From contig NZ_LGYZ01000065.1 of the NCBI RefSeq assembly GCF_001310275.1, positions 1-64,000 of the forward strand: a stretch of 64,000 bases of DNA. The letters are read 5' to 3'. Positions 27,531-37,451 of the stretch are shown piece by piece. Made by a program: the position numbers and the translations under genes. The notes below the pieces were generated by a model. It made no database searches, was not told the origin of the DNA, and saw only the letters and a list, made by a program, of their open reading frames with translations. Numbering within the stretch: the stretch's first letter is position 1; each line of letters begins with the position of its first letter. This DNA comes from Nocardia arizonensis (GTDB lineage Bacteria > Actinomycetota > Actinomycetes > Mycobacteriales > Mycobacteriaceae).

Positions 27531-28175
27531 CTAACTGCCCGCGGCGCGGGTCTTGATGGCGTCGCGCGAGATGTAGACGTCGTATTCGCCCGGCGTGGCG
27601 ATGACGGCATTGCCGTATGCGGAGCGCACGAAGGGTTCGGTGTACCACTTGCCGTCGCGCATATCGTCGAAGAAGTCGCTGTCCTCGCCATTGACGAAGA
27701 TCTGGTTCTGGGTGGTGGCGATCCCGTCGAGGCGCTGGCCGTACAGGCGCGTGACACGGTATCCGGAGTGGAAGCCGAGCGCGTTCACCCACGGCTCCAG
27801 TTCGACGATATTTGCTTGCAGCACCCACAGATCGCCCTGGACCCGGTATTTCTCCCGGCTGTCGGTCACGCCGTCGTCGCCGTAGAGGGTGAGTTCGACA
27901 TCCAGTTGACGATCTTGTCCGCCAACCTGTTTCACCGCGACGTGCGCGGCCTTGATCTCACCGCTGAGGCCGAGATAGGTCTGCATCAGTGTCGCCACCC
28001 ACAGCAATCCCACCGCGACCAGCAGCAATGCCGTACCGCCGATACCTCGTCCGAGCAGCACTCGCGGTCCGACCTTGCGCACCATTACCAGCGCCGAGAT
28101 GATCAACGTCAACGCGATCAGGATCAGCAGAATCAGGCCGATCTGCACGAACCCGAAATCCACCGGGTAGTTCAT
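27531..28175 (-). CDS. Membrane protein of unknown function
   Basis: A 214-residue protein with two N-terminal transmembrane helices (VQIGLILLILIALTLIISAL and GGTALLLVAVGLLWVATLMQ) followed by an extracytoplasmic domain of about 140 residues with no Cys. The outer domain has a regular beta-like pattern (LDVELTLYGDDGV, KYRVQGDLWVLQANIVEL, YRVTRLYGQRLDGI). I recognise it as similar to conserved actinobacterial 'multidrug transporter-like' membrane proteins, but transport is not supported by two helices. It sits between the Nif3 and zinc-ribbon genes on the same strand. Confidence 0.75.
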   Translation of the reverse strand: MNYPVDFGFVQIGLILLILIALTLIISALVMVRKVGPRVLLGRGIGGTALLLVAVGLLWVATLMQTYLGLSGEIKAAHVAVKQVGGQDRQLDVELTLYGDDGVTDSREKYRVQGDLWVLQANIVELEPWVNALGFHSGYRVTRLYGQRLDGIATTQNQIFVNGEDSDFFDDMRDGKWYTEPFVRSAYGNAVIATPGEYDVYISRDAIKTRAAGS

Positions 28176-28314
28176 GCGGTAGTTGTACCCGCTGCATGGG
28201 ATCTGATTCGACCCGAACTTCGCGACACACCGGCAACACGCGCTACGAAAAGGATTCCGCGCCTACCACTTCACCATCGGCGCGGGCCGCCGCGGCGCCC
28301 GTGCAGCGCCGCGC

Positions 28315-29439
28315 TCAATGCGTGCCGTCGACGGTCCACGGATCGGTGCGCACCAGGCATACCCGCGTCTCGAGGGCGGGCAGCGCGGTGCGTACGATCG
28401 CCTCGGCTTGGGCGCACCAAGGGAATTCGGTGGCCCAGTGCGCGGCGTCGACCAGGGCGGGCCCGCCCGCCCGCAGATGTTCGTCGGTCGGATGATGACG
28501 CAGATCGGAGGTGACGTAGGCGTCGACGCCGAGCCGACGCACCACGCTCAGATACGAATCGCCCGCACCACCGCACACCGCCACCGACGAGATCTCACGG
28601 TCGGGATCACCCGCGGCGCGCACACCCCAGACCGTCCGCGGCAGTGCGGCGCGGACGCGGGCGGTGAAGGCGCGCAACGTCTCCGGTCGCGGCAGTGTGC
28701 CGACGCGCCCGATGCCGACGCCCGCGGGCAGCGGCGCGCGTTCGGTGACGTGATAGGCCGGTTCCTCGTACGGATGGGCGGCACGCAGCGCCGCGAGCAC
28801 CCGCGCGCGCGCCCCGGGCGGTGCGACCACCTCGATACGATCCTCCTCGACCCGCTCGAGTTCACCGATCGCGCCGGTCGCGGGCTCCGCACCCGCCACC
28901 GGCCGGAACTGGCCGACCGACGGTGTCCGAAGCGCGCAGTCGCGGTAGTGACCCGTGCCCCCCGCCCCCGCCGCGAACAGCGCATCCAGCACCCGGTCGG
29001 TATCGGCCCGCGGCACCTGAACCGTCCAGTTGTCCACCGCGTCGGCGGATTTGGGATCGAGCGGACCGGTCACGGTGAGACCCAGCGCCGCCGCCAGCGC
29101 GTCGGACACACCCGGCGCGGCCGAATCGGCGTTGGTGTGCGCGGTGAACAACGCGCACCCCGACCGGACGAGCCGGTGGATCAACGCGCCCTTCGGGGTG
29201 TCGGCCGCCACCGAATCCACCCCGCGCAACAGCAGCGGATGGTGCACCACCAGCGCCTGCGCCCGCCAGTCGACAGCCTCGGCGACGACCTCCGCCGTGG
29301 CATCCACGGCGATCAGCACGCGGGTCACCTCGTCGCGGGGATCACCGCACACCAGTCCCACCGAATCCCAGGACTCGGCCAGTTGCGGCGGATAGGCGGC
29401 ATCGAGCACCCCGATGAGTTGCGCCAGTGTCGTGACCAT
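28315..29439 (-). CDS. Nif3-like dinuclear metal-centre protein
   Basis: The start at ATG 29439 gives 374 residues. N-terminal metal ligands appear as [12 protein letters not shown] and [10 protein letters not shown]; the C-terminal part supplies more His ([17 protein letters not shown]). An inserted PII-like middle domain (about residues 130-240, with [10 protein letters not shown]) explains the length relative to ~260-residue Nif3/YbgI. The family forms hexameric toroids with two metals per subunit; GTP cyclohydrolase-type annotation is historical and the reaction is unknown. Syntenic with Rv2230c. Confidence 0.92.
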   Translation of the reverse strand: MVTTLAQLIGVLDAAYPPQLAESWDSVGLVCGDPRDEVTRVLIAVDATAEVVAEAVDWRAQALVVHHPLLLRGVDSVAADTPKGALIHRLVRSGCALFTAHTNADSAAPGVSDALAAALGLTVTGPLDPKSADAVDNWTVQVPRADTDRVLDALFAAGAGGTGHYRDCALRTPSVGQFRPVAGAEPATGAIGELERVEEDRIEVVAPPGARARVLAALRAAHPYEEPAYHVTERAPLPAGVGIGRVGTLPRPETLRAFTARVRAALPRTVWGVRAAGDPDREISSVAVCGGAGDSYLSVVRRLGVDAYVTSDLRHHPTDEHLRAGGPALVDAAHWATEFPWCAQAEAIVRTALPALETRVCLVRTDPWTVDGTH

Positions 29440-29512
29440 CGCCTTCTCCCTCGTGCATCCGGGGTCCGCTCCGTCCCCCACGATCCTTCCGCATACCCGC
29501 GGCCCGGTCCGA

Positions 29513-30562
29513 CTACCGAATCAGCCCCGTGGCGCGAATGGCGGCGATCAGGCGATCGACCTCGGGGGCGGCGCGCACCGCCACGCGCAGGTCGTTCGGG
29601 CCGAGTCCGGGGAAGGTGTCGGCGCGGCGGACGGCGACGCCCCGCTCGGCGAGGAGTGCGCGCAGCAATTCCCCGTGGGGGACCCGGAGCAGCAGGAACG
29701 GGCCGTCGGCGGGGGTGTGGACGTGGATGCCGAGGTCGGTGAGTCGCGCGATCATGGACTCACGCTCGCGGCCGATCTCGGCGGCGCGGCGCTGGGCGGC
29801 GGCCACGGCGACAGGCTCGGCCGTGGCGGCGATCGCTTCCAGTTGCAGAGCGCCGAGCGGCCAATGCGGCCGTCCGTAGGACAGTTGCGCCAGCAGATCG
29901 GGTGCGCCGAGCGCGTAACCGCAACGCAGACCGGCCAGCGCCCAGGTCTTGGTGAGGCTGCGCAGGACAAGGACGTCCGCCGTCGCGGTCGCGGCCACCG
30001 ATTCCGGTTCCCCGACGGTCGCGTCGGCGAACGCCTCGTCGACCACCACCACCCGCCCGGGCCTGCGCAGCGCCCGCACGGTGTCGGCCGGGTGCAGCAC
30101 CGAGGTCGGATTGGTCGGGTTGCCGACGACCACCAGATCGGCGTCGGCAGGCACCGCGGCCGGGTCGAGCCGGTACGGCGGGTCGAGGACCACCCGCGTG
30201 ACGTCGACACCGGCCTGGCGCAGCGCGAGCTCGGGTTCGGTGAACGACGGATGGATCACCGCGGCCCGGCGCGGGGTGAGCTTCGGCAGCAGTGCGAACC
30301 CCTCGGCCGCGCCCGCGAGCAGCAACACTTCTTCCGTACTGCGCCGGTGCCGGGCGGCCACCGCGGCACGCGCGGCCACGTCGGCGGCGGCGCTCGGATA
30401 GCGGCCCAGATCGTCGAGCACCGCCGTGAGGCGGGCGCGCAACCAGTCCGGCGGGCCGCCGCCCTGGACGTTCACCGCGAAATCGAGCATGCCCGTGCGC
30501 GCGTCCACATCGCCGTGGTGGCGCAGTTTCGCGAGATAGACGGGGTCGGTGGGCACGATCAC
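29513..30562 (-). CDS. cobC: CobC/HisC-like aminotransferase (Rv2231c-like)
   Basis: A 349-residue fold-type I PLP enzyme from GTG 30562. Signatures: [20 protein letters not shown], the PLP-lysine in [16 protein letters not shown], and the C-terminal Arg in NDLRVAVR. In mycobacteria this gene is annotated cobC, a threonine-phosphate decarboxylase or related aminotransferase supplying the aminopropanol arm of cobalamin; the neighbouring cobD and CobC-type phosphatase support a corrinoid role. It cannot be separated from histidinol-phosphate aminotransferases by sequence reading alone. Divergent from ptpA with only 38 bases between. Confidence 0.88.
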   Translation of the reverse strand: MIVPTDPVYLAKLRHHGDVDARTGMLDFAVNVQGGGPPDWLRARLTAVLDDLGRYPSAAADVAARAAVAARHRRSTEEVLLLAGAAEGFALLPKLTPRRAAVIHPSFTEPELALRQAGVDVTRVVLDPPYRLDPAAVPADADLVVVGNPTNPTSVLHPADTVRALRRPGRVVVVDEAFADATVGEPESVAATATADVLVLRSLTKTWALAGLRCGYALGAPDLLAQLSYGRPHWPLGALQLEAIAATAEPVAVAAAQRRAAEIGRERESMIARLTDLGIHVHTPADGPFLLLRVPHGELLRALLAERGVAVRRADTFPGLGPNDLRVAVRAAPEVDRLIAAIRATGLIR

Positions 30563-30600
30563 CCACCCTACGTGGCGGCCCGGGTGCGCGACCGGCCAGA

Positions 30601-31101
30601 ATGGCTGTCGTGGGTGAGCTGCACATCTCGTTCGTCTGTACCGGCAATATCTGCCGATCGCCGATGGCGGAGAAGATCTTCGCGCACCGACTGGCCGCGG
30701 CGGGGCTGGCCGACCGGGTGCGGGTCACCAGCGCGGGCACCAGCGGCTGGCACGTCGGTGACGACGCCGATCCGCGCACCACCGCGACCCTGCGCAAATA
30801 CGGCTACCCGGTCGGTCACGAGGCCGCGGCGCTCGGCCCCGATCACCACGGCGCCGATCTGCTGATCGCATTGGACCGCGGCCACGAGCGCGAACTGGCC
30901 CGCCTCGGCGTCCCGGCCGAGCGCCGTCGTCTGCTGCGCAGTTTCGACCCGACCGCCGACGGCCCCGACGTGCCCGACCCCTACTACGGCGACGCCACCG
31001 ATTTCGAACGGGTCCGCGCGCAGATCGAAGCGGCCGTCCCGGGTCTGCTGGACTGGGTGCACGCCGCACTCGCCGAACCGGTCACGGACGGTCCCCGCTG
31101 A
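30601..31101 (+). CDS. ptpA: Low-molecular-weight protein tyrosine phosphatase
   Basis: A 166-residue phosphatase (163 if GTG 30610 is used, closer to the mycobacterial form). The P-loop is FVCTGNICRSPMAE with the nucleophilic Cys and Arg, and the general acid is in DPYYGDATDFE. In M. tuberculosis PtpA (Rv2234) is a secreted phosphatase that blocks phagosome acidification; no signal peptide is present here either. Its usual kinase partner PtkA (Rv2232) is not adjacent in this window. The stop overlaps the ATG of the SURF1 gene. Confidence 0.95.
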   Translation: MAVVGELHISFVCTGNICRSPMAEKIFAHRLAAAGLADRVRVTSAGTSGWHVGDDADPRTTATLRKYGYPVGHEAAALGPDHHGADLLIALDRGHERELARLGVPAERRRLLRSFDPTADGPDVPDPYYGDATDFERVRAQIEAAVPGLLDWVHAALAEPVTDGPR

Positions 31102-31961
31102 TGCGCAGACTCACCTTCCTGCTGCGCCCGAGCTGGCTCATCCTGGCCGCGGTCGTCGTCGCCTTCGCCTACCTGTGCTTCACCGTGCTCGCCCCGTGGC
31201 AACTCGGCAAGAACACCGCGACCTCGCATCGCAACCAGGCCATCGCCGATTCCGTGCGCGCCGACCCGATAGACGTCAGCACCTTGTTCGGCGGCTCCGG
31301 CAGCGGCACCGAATGGCGGCGGGTCACCGCCGAGGGCGGCTATCTGCCGAACTCGACCGTGCTGGTACGGCTGCGCCATCTCGACGGCGCGCCCGGCTAT
31401 TCGGTGCTGGCCGCCTTCAAGACGACCGAAGGGCGCATTCTGCTGGTGGACCGCGGACTCGTCGCAGGCGTTGACGGCACCGCGCGCCCGCCGCGGATCC
31501 CCGACCCGCCGTCCGGGCCGCAGCGGCTCGAGGGCCGCGTACGGGTCTCCGAAGGCGTGACTCCGGGGCGGGAACCGCTGACCCAGGACGGTTTCCGTCA
31601 GGTGTACTCCATCGACACCACCCAGGCGATGACGGTCATGGAGATACCGCTCACCGCGATTCCGGCCGGTGACCGCGGCGGCTATCTGCAACTGTCGGAG
31701 CAGCAGCCGGGCGCGTTCACCCCCACCCCGCTGCCCCAGCTCGACGCGGGACCGTATCTGTCCTACGGCCTGCAATGGCTGGCCTTCGGCATCATGGCCC
31801 CGCTCGGCCTCGGCTATTTCGTCTACGCCGAAATACGGGAACGCCGTAAGGAGAAGGTGGCCGCCGCGCCCGCCACCCCCACCGAACCGACCGCGACCGA
31901 ACCGGCCAACACCGCGCCGCGGGACCGACTCGCCGACCGCTACGGACGCGACGGCGGTTAG
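31101..31961 (+). CDS. SURF1 family cytochrome oxidase biogenesis protein
   Basis: A 286-residue membrane protein with the SURF1 layout: a transmembrane helix at residues ~10-35 (LILAAVVVAFAYLCFTVLAP, then WQLGK), an outer domain of ~180 residues with VLVRLRHLDGAPGYSVL and GRILLVDRGLV, and a second helix near residue 215-240 (YGLQWLAFGIMAPLGLGYFV). A Pro/Thr/Ala-rich cytoplasmic tail follows. SURF1 helps insert heme a into cytochrome c oxidase. ATG 31101 overlaps the ptpA stop, so the two are coupled, as Rv2234-Rv2235 are neighbours. Confidence 0.92.
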   Translation: MRRLTFLLRPSWLILAAVVVAFAYLCFTVLAPWQLGKNTATSHRNQAIADSVRADPIDVSTLFGGSGSGTEWRRVTAEGGYLPNSTVLVRLRHLDGAPGYSVLAAFKTTEGRILLVDRGLVAGVDGTARPPRIPDPPSGPQRLEGRVRVSEGVTPGREPLTQDGFRQVYSIDTTQAMTVMEIPLTAIPAGDRGGYLQLSEQQPGAFTPTPLPQLDAGPYLSYGLQWLAFGIMAPLGLGYFVYAEIRERRKEKVAAAPATPTEPTATEPANTAPRDRLADRYGRDGG

Positions 31962-32890
31962 CGTCCGCGAATTCGCCCACCGGCCAGCGCGATCCCTGCC
32001 GCGACCAGAACCGCCGCGACCTGCACCGCTTCCGACATCCGCACGGCCCGTCGCAGATCGGGAACCGCGGGCGCGGGCCCCGCACCGAGGACCGGCCGCA
32101 TCTCGACACCGTGCCGGTACTGCGTCCGGCCGCCGAGTCGCACCCCGAGCGCCCCGGCCATCGTCGCCTCGACCACTCCGGCATTCGGACTCGGATGTCC
32201 GGCCGCGTCGCGCCGCCAAGCGCGCAACGCGGCGGCGGGCGCACCGCCGACCAGTGGAGCCAGGGCCGCGGTGAGCACTCCGGTGATCCGCGCGGGCGCC
32301 AGGTTGGCCACATCGTCGGTGCGCGCCGCGGCCCAGCCGAACCGCAGGTAGCGCTCGTCGCGGTAGCCGATCATGGCGTCGAGAGTATTGACCGCCCGAT
32401 AGCCGAGCAGCCCCGGCACCCCGGCGACCGCACCCCACAGCAGCGGGGCGACCGTCGCGTCGGAGGTGTTCTCGGCAATGGATTCCAGTGCGGCGCGGGC
32501 CAAACCGTCGGCGTCGAGGACCTCGGGATCGCGGCCACACAGCGCGGGCAGCAACGCCCGTGCCGCGGCCAGGTCACCGGATTCCAGTCGGTCGGCCATC
32601 CGCCTGCCGGTTTCGGCCAGCGTGTGACCGCCGAGCACGGTCCAGGTCGCCAGTGCGGTCGCGAGCATTCCGCCGCGGCGAGCCAGCACACCGATCCCGA
32701 CTACCGCGCCCACCGCGATCACCTCGTGCGCGACACCCGCGCCCCGGCGGTCGGCGTATGTGCGCCGCTCGAGTGCCATTGCCGCCGAACCGAATCCGGC
32801 CACCGGATGGCCACGGCGCGGATCGCCCAGCACGCGATCGAGCGCGAATCCGAGTAGCAGGCCGGCCGCCGTCGATGTCCCCTTCCGCAC
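31958..32890 (-). CDS. cobD: Adenosylcobinamide-phosphate synthase (CobD/CbiB)
   Basis: A 310-residue membrane protein from GTG 32890; the frame is open for another ~590 bases upstream but that part is antisense to the PPOX gene and lacks coding character. Family motifs are DRVLGDPRRGHPVAGFG, ALESIAENTSDATVAPLLW, YRAVNTLDAMIGYRDERY, FGWAAARTDDVANLAPARI and GHPSPNAGVVEATMAGALG. It attaches aminopropanol phosphate to adenosylcobyric acid in cobalamin synthesis. Four to five hydrophobic helices are present. It converges on the SURF1 gene, overlapping by 4 bases. Confidence 0.95.
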   Translation of the reverse strand: MRKGTSTAAGLLLGFALDRVLGDPRRGHPVAGFGSAAMALERRTYADRRGAGVAHEVIAVGAVVGIGVLARRGGMLATALATWTVLGGHTLAETGRRMADRLESGDLAAARALLPALCGRDPEVLDADGLARAALESIAENTSDATVAPLLWGAVAGVPGLLGYRAVNTLDAMIGYRDERYLRFGWAAARTDDVANLAPARITGVLTAALAPLVGGAPAAALRAWRRDAAGHPSPNAGVVEATMAGALGVRLGGRTQYRHGVEMRPVLGAGPAPAVPDLRRAVRMSEAVQVAAVLVAAGIALAGGRIRGR

Positions 32891-32965
32891 CCGGCGAGGG
32901 TATCGGTCGCGTTGTCGGCGGGCGCGGCGGGGAATGAAATCGGCGCCCCGGCGGTAGACACCGGT

Positions 32966-33388
32966 ATGAGACTCGACGACACCGCCCGCGCACTCATCGG
33001 CGGCGGCGCGAACGCGACGCTGGTGACCCTCAACCCCGACGGCAGCCCGCAGGTCAGCGTCGTGTGGGTGGCGCTGCGATCCACCACGGACGGCGACGAA
33101 CTCGTCACCGCACACCTGGGCGAATACCAGAAGGTCCGCAATGTCCGCCGCGATCCGCGGGTGGCGGTGACCATCCTGTCCACCGAGGCCGGCGGGATCA
33201 TGCGGCCCTATCTCGCGGTTTCGGGCACCGCGCGCATCACCGAGGGCGGTGCGCCGGAACTGCTCGCCGAACTCGCGAAGACACTCGTCGGTCCCGACGC
33301 CGACTTCCCGCCCGCGGGCGCACCGCCCGGTGTCCTGACCCACATCCGTATCGACAAGGTCGGCGGTATCGGGCCCTGGGCCTCCTGA
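32966..33388 (+). CDS. PPOX-class F420/FMN-dependent oxidoreductase
   Basis: A 140-residue split-barrel flavoprotein from ATG 32966. Conserved features are NATLVTLNPDGSPQVSVVW, LGEYQKVRNVRRDPRVAVTI and a C-terminal IRIDKVGGIGPW typical of Rv1155-type F420H2-dependent reductases. It should bind F420 or FMN and reduce small quinone-like or biliverdin-like substrates, or merely store the cofactor. It is divergent from cobD by 75 bases and is the last gene of the conserved block before the inserted regulatory region. Confidence 0.88.
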   Translation: MRLDDTARALIGGGANATLVTLNPDGSPQVSVVWVALRSTTDGDELVTAHLGEYQKVRNVRRDPRVAVTILSTEAGGIMRPYLAVSGTARITEGGAPELLAELAKTLVGPDADFPPAGAPPGVLTHIRIDKVGGIGPWAS

Positions 33389-33476
33389 GTCGCCGATGCC
33401 GCGGGGTGATGTCACACGGCGCGGCCCCGCGACGTCATCTCGATGACGTATCCGAGACGAGCGAACGGCGGTAGTC

Positions 33477-34436
33477 ATGACATTCCACGAACCGGCGGCA
33501 CCCCACGATCCGGCGACCGCCGAGCTGGCTCGCCGATTCGAGGAACACCGCGCGTACCTGCGCAGACTCGCCTACAGCACGCTCGGCAGCCTGACCGACG
33601 CCGACGATGTCGTGCAGGAGGCGTGGCTGCGGTTGCAGCGCCACCATGAGGCGGGCCGGGTCGGCGAGATCGAGAACCTGCGGGCCTGGCTCACCACCGT
33701 CACCGGCAGGCTGGCGCTGGACCAATTGGGTTCGGCACGCGCCCGCCGCGAACAGTACGTAGGCGAATGGCTGCCGGAACCGGAGGTCACTGCCTGGGAA
33801 GATCCGGCCGATCGGGTGAGTCAGGACGAGCGGGTGACCACCGCACTGTTGGTGGTGCTCGAATCGCTCTCGCCCGCCGAGCGCACCGCGTTCGTCCTCC
33901 AGGACGTGTTCGGCATGAGTGGGCCCGAGGTGGCCGAGGTCGTCGGGCGCAGCCCCGCGGCGGTGCGGCAACTGGCCTCCCGGGCGCGCAAGCGGGTCGA
34001 GGACGGCACGCCGCGGTTCCCCGCCTCGGCCGATGAGCAACGCAAGGTGGTCACGGCCTTCGCGCTGGCGTGGCGGTCGGGTGATCTGAGCGCCCTGCTC
34101 GGCGTGTTGGACGCCCGGGTCGGGCTCACCGCCGACGGCGGCGGCAAGGTGCCCGCCATCCGGCAGCCGGTGTTCGGTGCCGAACTCGTCGCGAAACTGC
34201 TGCTCGGCTGGTACCACGCACCCGCCGCGAAGGGCGCGTGGGGACGGGCGGTGCTGGTCAACGGCAGGCCGGGGCTCGTGGTCTTCGACGGTCACCACGT
34301 CGGGGTCTTCGATTTCACGATCGACGCGGGCCGCATCGTCACGATCAACGTCGTCCGCAATCCCGACAAACTGCACGACCTGCCGTCCGGGGGCCTGCCC
34401 GACTGGTATCTCAACGATCCGGGCGACGCCGACTGA
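33477..34436 (+). CDS. sigJ: ECF sigma factor, SigJ type (ECF41-like)
   Basis: A 319-residue sigma factor. Region 2 reads RRLAYSTLGSLTDADDVVQE and LRAWLTTVTGRLALDQL; region 4 reads LSPAERTAFVLQDVFGMSGP with EVAEVVGRSPAAVRQLASRA. The extra C-terminal ~120 residues form a SnoaL-like domain that ends in VRNPDKLHDL, the mark of SigJ/ECF41 factors whose C-terminal domain regulates the sigma core in place of a separate anti-sigma. The PPOX gene precedes it by 88 bases. A second protein ending in the same NPDKL motif is cut by the right edge of the window. Confidence 0.92.
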   Translation: MTFHEPAAPHDPATAELARRFEEHRAYLRRLAYSTLGSLTDADDVVQEAWLRLQRHHEAGRVGEIENLRAWLTTVTGRLALDQLGSARARREQYVGEWLPEPEVTAWEDPADRVSQDERVTTALLVVLESLSPAERTAFVLQDVFGMSGPEVAEVVGRSPAAVRQLASRARKRVEDGTPRFPASADEQRKVVTAFALAWRSGDLSALLGVLDARVGLTADGGGKVPAIRQPVFGAELVAKLLLGWYHAPAAKGAWGRAVLVNGRPGLVVFDGHHVGVFDFTIDAGRIVTINVVRNPDKLHDLPSGGLPDWYLNDPGDAD

Positions 34437-34460
34437 CGACGGTCGTGGCGGGCCGTGCGC

Positions 34461-35576
34461 TCATCCGAGCGCCTCGGCCATCCGCGCCGCCGTGAACCCG
34501 TGTGCGGCGGCGACTTCCGGCGACAGCAGTCGCCCCGCGTCGGCGGTCAGTCCGTGCGCCAGATCGGGATGCCGCGCGCACGCCGCCCGCCAGCCGGACT
34601 CGGCCATGGCGAGAATGTAGGGCAGTGTGGCGTTGGTGAGCGCCACCGTCGAGGTGTGCGGCACCGCGCCCGGCATATTCGCCACGCAGTAGTACAGCGA
34701 ATGCGCCACCCGGAAGGTCGGGTTCGCGTGCGTCGTCGGACGCGAGCCCTCGAAGCAGCCGCCCTGGTCGATGGCGATGTCGACCAGGACCGAACCAGGA
34801 CGCATCCGCGCGACGAGATCGGTCGAGACCAGTTTCGGCGCACGCGCGCCCGGCACCAGCACCGAACCGATCACCAGATCGGCGGCCAGGACCGCGCTCT
34901 CGATCTCGGCGATATTGGAGGCCAATGTCGTGAGCCGTCCGTCGAAGCGGGCATCGAGATCGCGCAGGCGGACCGCGTTGGTGTCCAGTACCGTCACCCG
35001 CGCGCCCATGCCCACCGCGACGGTCGCGGCGTTGGTCCCGGCCACCCCGCCGCCGAGCACCACCACCTCGGCGGGCCGCACTCCCGGCACCCCGCCGAGC
35101 ACGATGCCCGCCCCGCCCAGCGGAGCCATCAGATGGTAAGCGCCCACCTGCGTTCCGAGCCTGCCCGCCACCTCGCTCATCGGCGCGAGCAGCGGCAGCG
35201 ATCCGTCGGCGGCGCGCACGGTCTCGTAGGCGATGGCGGTGATCCCGGAACGCAGGATCGCCTCGGTGCAGGCCCGCGACGCGGCCAGATGCAGGTAGGT
35301 GAACAGCACCTGTCCCGGTCGCATCCGCCCGTACTCCGGTTCGACGGGCTCCTTGACCTTCAAGACCAGTTCGGCCTCGCGCCACACCGATTCGGCGGTG
35401 GGCGCCGAATGCGCGCCCACCGCCGTGTAATCGGCGTCGGCGAATCCCGAGCCCGCGCCCGCCGCGGTCTCGACCAGCACCTCGTGCCCGTGCCGGACGA
35501 GTTCCCCCGCGCCCGCGGGCGTCAGCGCCACCCGGAACTCCTGTTCCTTGACCTCGCGTGGAACTCCGATCCTCAT
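34461..35576 (-). CDS. ald: Alanine dehydrogenase
   Basis: The start at ATG 35576 gives 371 residues, the length of mycobacterial Ald (Rv2780). N-terminal MRIGVPREVKEQEFRVALTP and the catalytic Lys in VLKVKEP and His in FTYLHLA are present. The NAD-binding fold is at VVVLGGGVAGTNAATVAVGM, and the C-terminal VDIAIDQGGCFEGSRPTTH completes the active site. The enzyme interconverts alanine and pyruvate with NAD, supporting growth on alanine and redox balance at low oxygen. It stands alone and converges on sigJ with 24 bases between. Confidence 0.95.
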   Translation of the reverse strand: MRIGVPREVKEQEFRVALTPAGAGELVRHGHEVLVETAAGAGSGFADADYTAVGAHSAPTAESVWREAELVLKVKEPVEPEYGRMRPGQVLFTYLHLAASRACTEAILRSGITAIAYETVRAADGSLPLLAPMSEVAGRLGTQVGAYHLMAPLGGAGIVLGGVPGVRPAEVVVLGGGVAGTNAATVAVGMGARVTVLDTNAVRLRDLDARFDGRLTTLASNIAEIESAVLAADLVIGSVLVPGARAPKLVSTDLVARMRPGSVLVDIAIDQGGCFEGSRPTTHANPTFRVAHSLYYCVANMPGAVPHTSTVALTNATLPYILAMAESGWRAACARHPDLAHGLTADAGRLLSPEVAAAHGFTAARMAEALG

Positions 35577-35628
35577 GACGCCATGGTGACCCACCCATGA
35601 CCGGTTCGCCATGACGGCGCGCCCGAGG

Positions 35629-36396
35629 TCACAGCCGGATCGTGTGCCCCGACGGCGGAATCCGCAGTTGCGCGCCACGCCCGCCGTACTCGAAGACCCG
35701 GGCGAGATGGTCGAGGGTCTCGCTGAAATGCGCCCAGCCCTCGCCGTGCACCGGGACCACGACCGCGTCGCCGAGCAGTTCCGCGGCCAGCAGCGCGGTC
35801 CGCGCGTTCAAGGTGGCGTCGCTGTCCTCGAAGCGGCCGACATTGGCGGCCCCGACATTGAGGATCGCGATGTCGACGGCTCCGACGCGGTCGACGATCT
35901 CTGCCACCACCGCCACCGAGGCATTGTCGCCGGAGACGTACACCGTCGGCTGTCGCGGGGCCGCGAGCACGAATCCGGTGACCACGCCGCTGAACGCTTC
36001 GCATCCGGGCGGGCCGTGCAGGGCCGGCACCGCGGTCACCCGCACCGCTCCGATCGTGACGGTCTCCCAGTTCTCCAGTCCCCGAACCCCGTTCACGCGG
36101 CCCGCGGCGTCCGGGGTGGACAGCACGGTCGGCACCCGGGTGAGGAAGGCGCGGCCCGCGTTGTCGAGGTTGTCGGCGTGCTGGTCGTGCGAGAGCAGGA
36201 CCACGTCGATCGGACCGACCGCGTCCGGGTCGAGGGCGGGGCCGCTGAGTTTGTGCAGGGTCACCGGACCCGGGTAGTCGCCGGGCGGGTCGAAGGTCGG
36301 GTCGGTCAGAAAGGTGAGTCCGGCGTAGCGCAGTCGCAGGGTGGGGCCGCCGATGTGCAGCGCTTCGACGGCGGTGTCGGTGATCGTCTCGGTCAT
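35629..36396 (-). CDS. MBL-fold metallohydrolase (UlaG-like)
   Basis: A 255-residue metallo-beta-lactamase-fold protein. The metal motif is VLLSHDQHADNLD (HxxHxDN form), with a downstream His in VPALHGPPG, Asp in YVSGDNASV and the final His in VPVHGEGWAHF. The fold starts with LRLRYAGLTFLTDPTFDPPG, as in UlaG/RomA-like hydrolases that cleave phosphodiesters or lactones. Cytoplasmic, substrate unknown. It is divergent from the GlxA-type regulator with 71 bases between, so that regulator may control it. Confidence 0.88.
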   Translation of the reverse strand: MTETITDTAVEALHIGGPTLRLRYAGLTFLTDPTFDPPGDYPGPVTLHKLSGPALDPDAVGPIDVVLLSHDQHADNLDNAGRAFLTRVPTVLSTPDAAGRVNGVRGLENWETVTIGAVRVTAVPALHGPPGCEAFSGVVTGFVLAAPRQPTVYVSGDNASVAVVAEIVDRVGAVDIAILNVGAANVGRFEDSDATLNARTALLAAELLGDAVVVPVHGEGWAHFSETLDHLARVFEYGGRGAQLRIPPSGHTIRL

Positions 36397-36467
36397 GTGG
36401 TCGATCGTGCGCGCGGACGGATGTCATCGACAGTGGCCCGGAGGACATCTATCGCTAAGATCGGGCC

Positions 36468-37451
36468 ATGCACACCGTGGCGGTTCTGGCCTTCGATGGC
36501 GTGAGCCCGTTCCATCTGTCGGTGCCCGCACTGGTCTTCGGCCGGGTGGGTTCGCACGGCGACGCGCCCTACCGCGTGCGGGTCTGCGCCGAGAGTCCGG
36601 GAACCCTGTCCACCCCCGCCGGATTCGACATCCACGTCGAACACGGACTCGAGGCATTCGAAGACGCCGAGACCGTGGTCGTCCCCAGCTGGTCATCGGG
36701 CCTCGGCATCTCCGCCGACCTGCGCGCCGCCCTCGTCGCCGCGCACGCGCGGGGAGCGCGCGTCGTCGGACTCTGCCTCGGCGCGTGGGCGATAGCCGCC
36801 TCAGGACTCGTCGACGGCCGCGAGATCACCACGCACTGGTCGGCCGCCGCCGATCTGGCCCGCGCGTATCCGGCCGTGCGCGTGCGCGCCGACTCCCTGT
36901 GGTCGGATCTCGGCGACGTGGTCACCTCGGCGGGCGTGGCCGCGGCACTGGACTGCTGCCTGCATCTGGTGCGCGCCGACCTCGGCAGCCGGGAGGCGAC
37001 CGAACTGGCCCGCACGCTGGTCACCGCACCGCATCGCAGCGGTTCGCAGGCGCAGTACATCCCGGTCGCCGTGCCCGACGACGCCGACGACGATCCCGTC
37101 GAACGCGCGATGGTCTGGGCCCGAACGCATCTCGGCGACCCGCTCGACCTGGACAGCTGGTCGCGCGTAGCCCTCATGTCGCGGCGGAGCTTCACCCGCC
37201 GCTTCCGCGAACGCACCGGCGACAGTCCGCAGCGCTGGCTGCTGCACCAGCGCGTCGACCGTGCCCGGCTGCTGCTCGAATCCACCGACGACACCGTCGA
37301 GCGCATCGCCGCCGACACCGGGTTCCGTACCGCGGTGAGCCTGCGTCACCACTTCCAGCGTCTGTTGGGCACCAGTCCCGCCGCGCATCGCGCGCTGTTC
37401 CGCACCGCGGGCCGGTACCGCGAGCCGGCTGCGGCTAAGTTGCCTACATGA
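36468..37451 (+). CDS. GlxA-type AraC-family transcriptional regulator
   Basis: A 327-residue regulator. Residues ~1-180 form a DJ-1/PfpI class I amidotransferase-like sensor domain, with RVVGLCLGAWAIAASGLVDG holding the Cys elbow and TTHWSAA the His. Residues ~215-320 are an AraC DNA-binding domain: VALMSRRSFTRRFRERTGDS and DTVERIAADTGFRTAVSLRH. Members sense small metabolites and activate nearby genes; the divergent MBL hydrolase is the first candidate target. Its last codons overlap the start of the carbonic anhydrase gene (ATGA at 37448). Confidence 0.92.
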   Translation: MHTVAVLAFDGVSPFHLSVPALVFGRVGSHGDAPYRVRVCAESPGTLSTPAGFDIHVEHGLEAFEDAETVVVPSWSSGLGISADLRAALVAAHARGARVVGLCLGAWAIAASGLVDGREITTHWSAAADLARAYPAVRVRADSLWSDLGDVVTSAGVAAALDCCLHLVRADLGSREATELARTLVTAPHRSGSQAQYIPVAVPDDADDDPVERAMVWARTHLGDPLDLDSWSRVALMSRRSFTRRFRERTGDSPQRWLLHQRVDRARLLLESTDDTVERIAADTGFRTAVSLRHHFQRLLGTSPAAHRALFRTAGRYREPAAAKLPT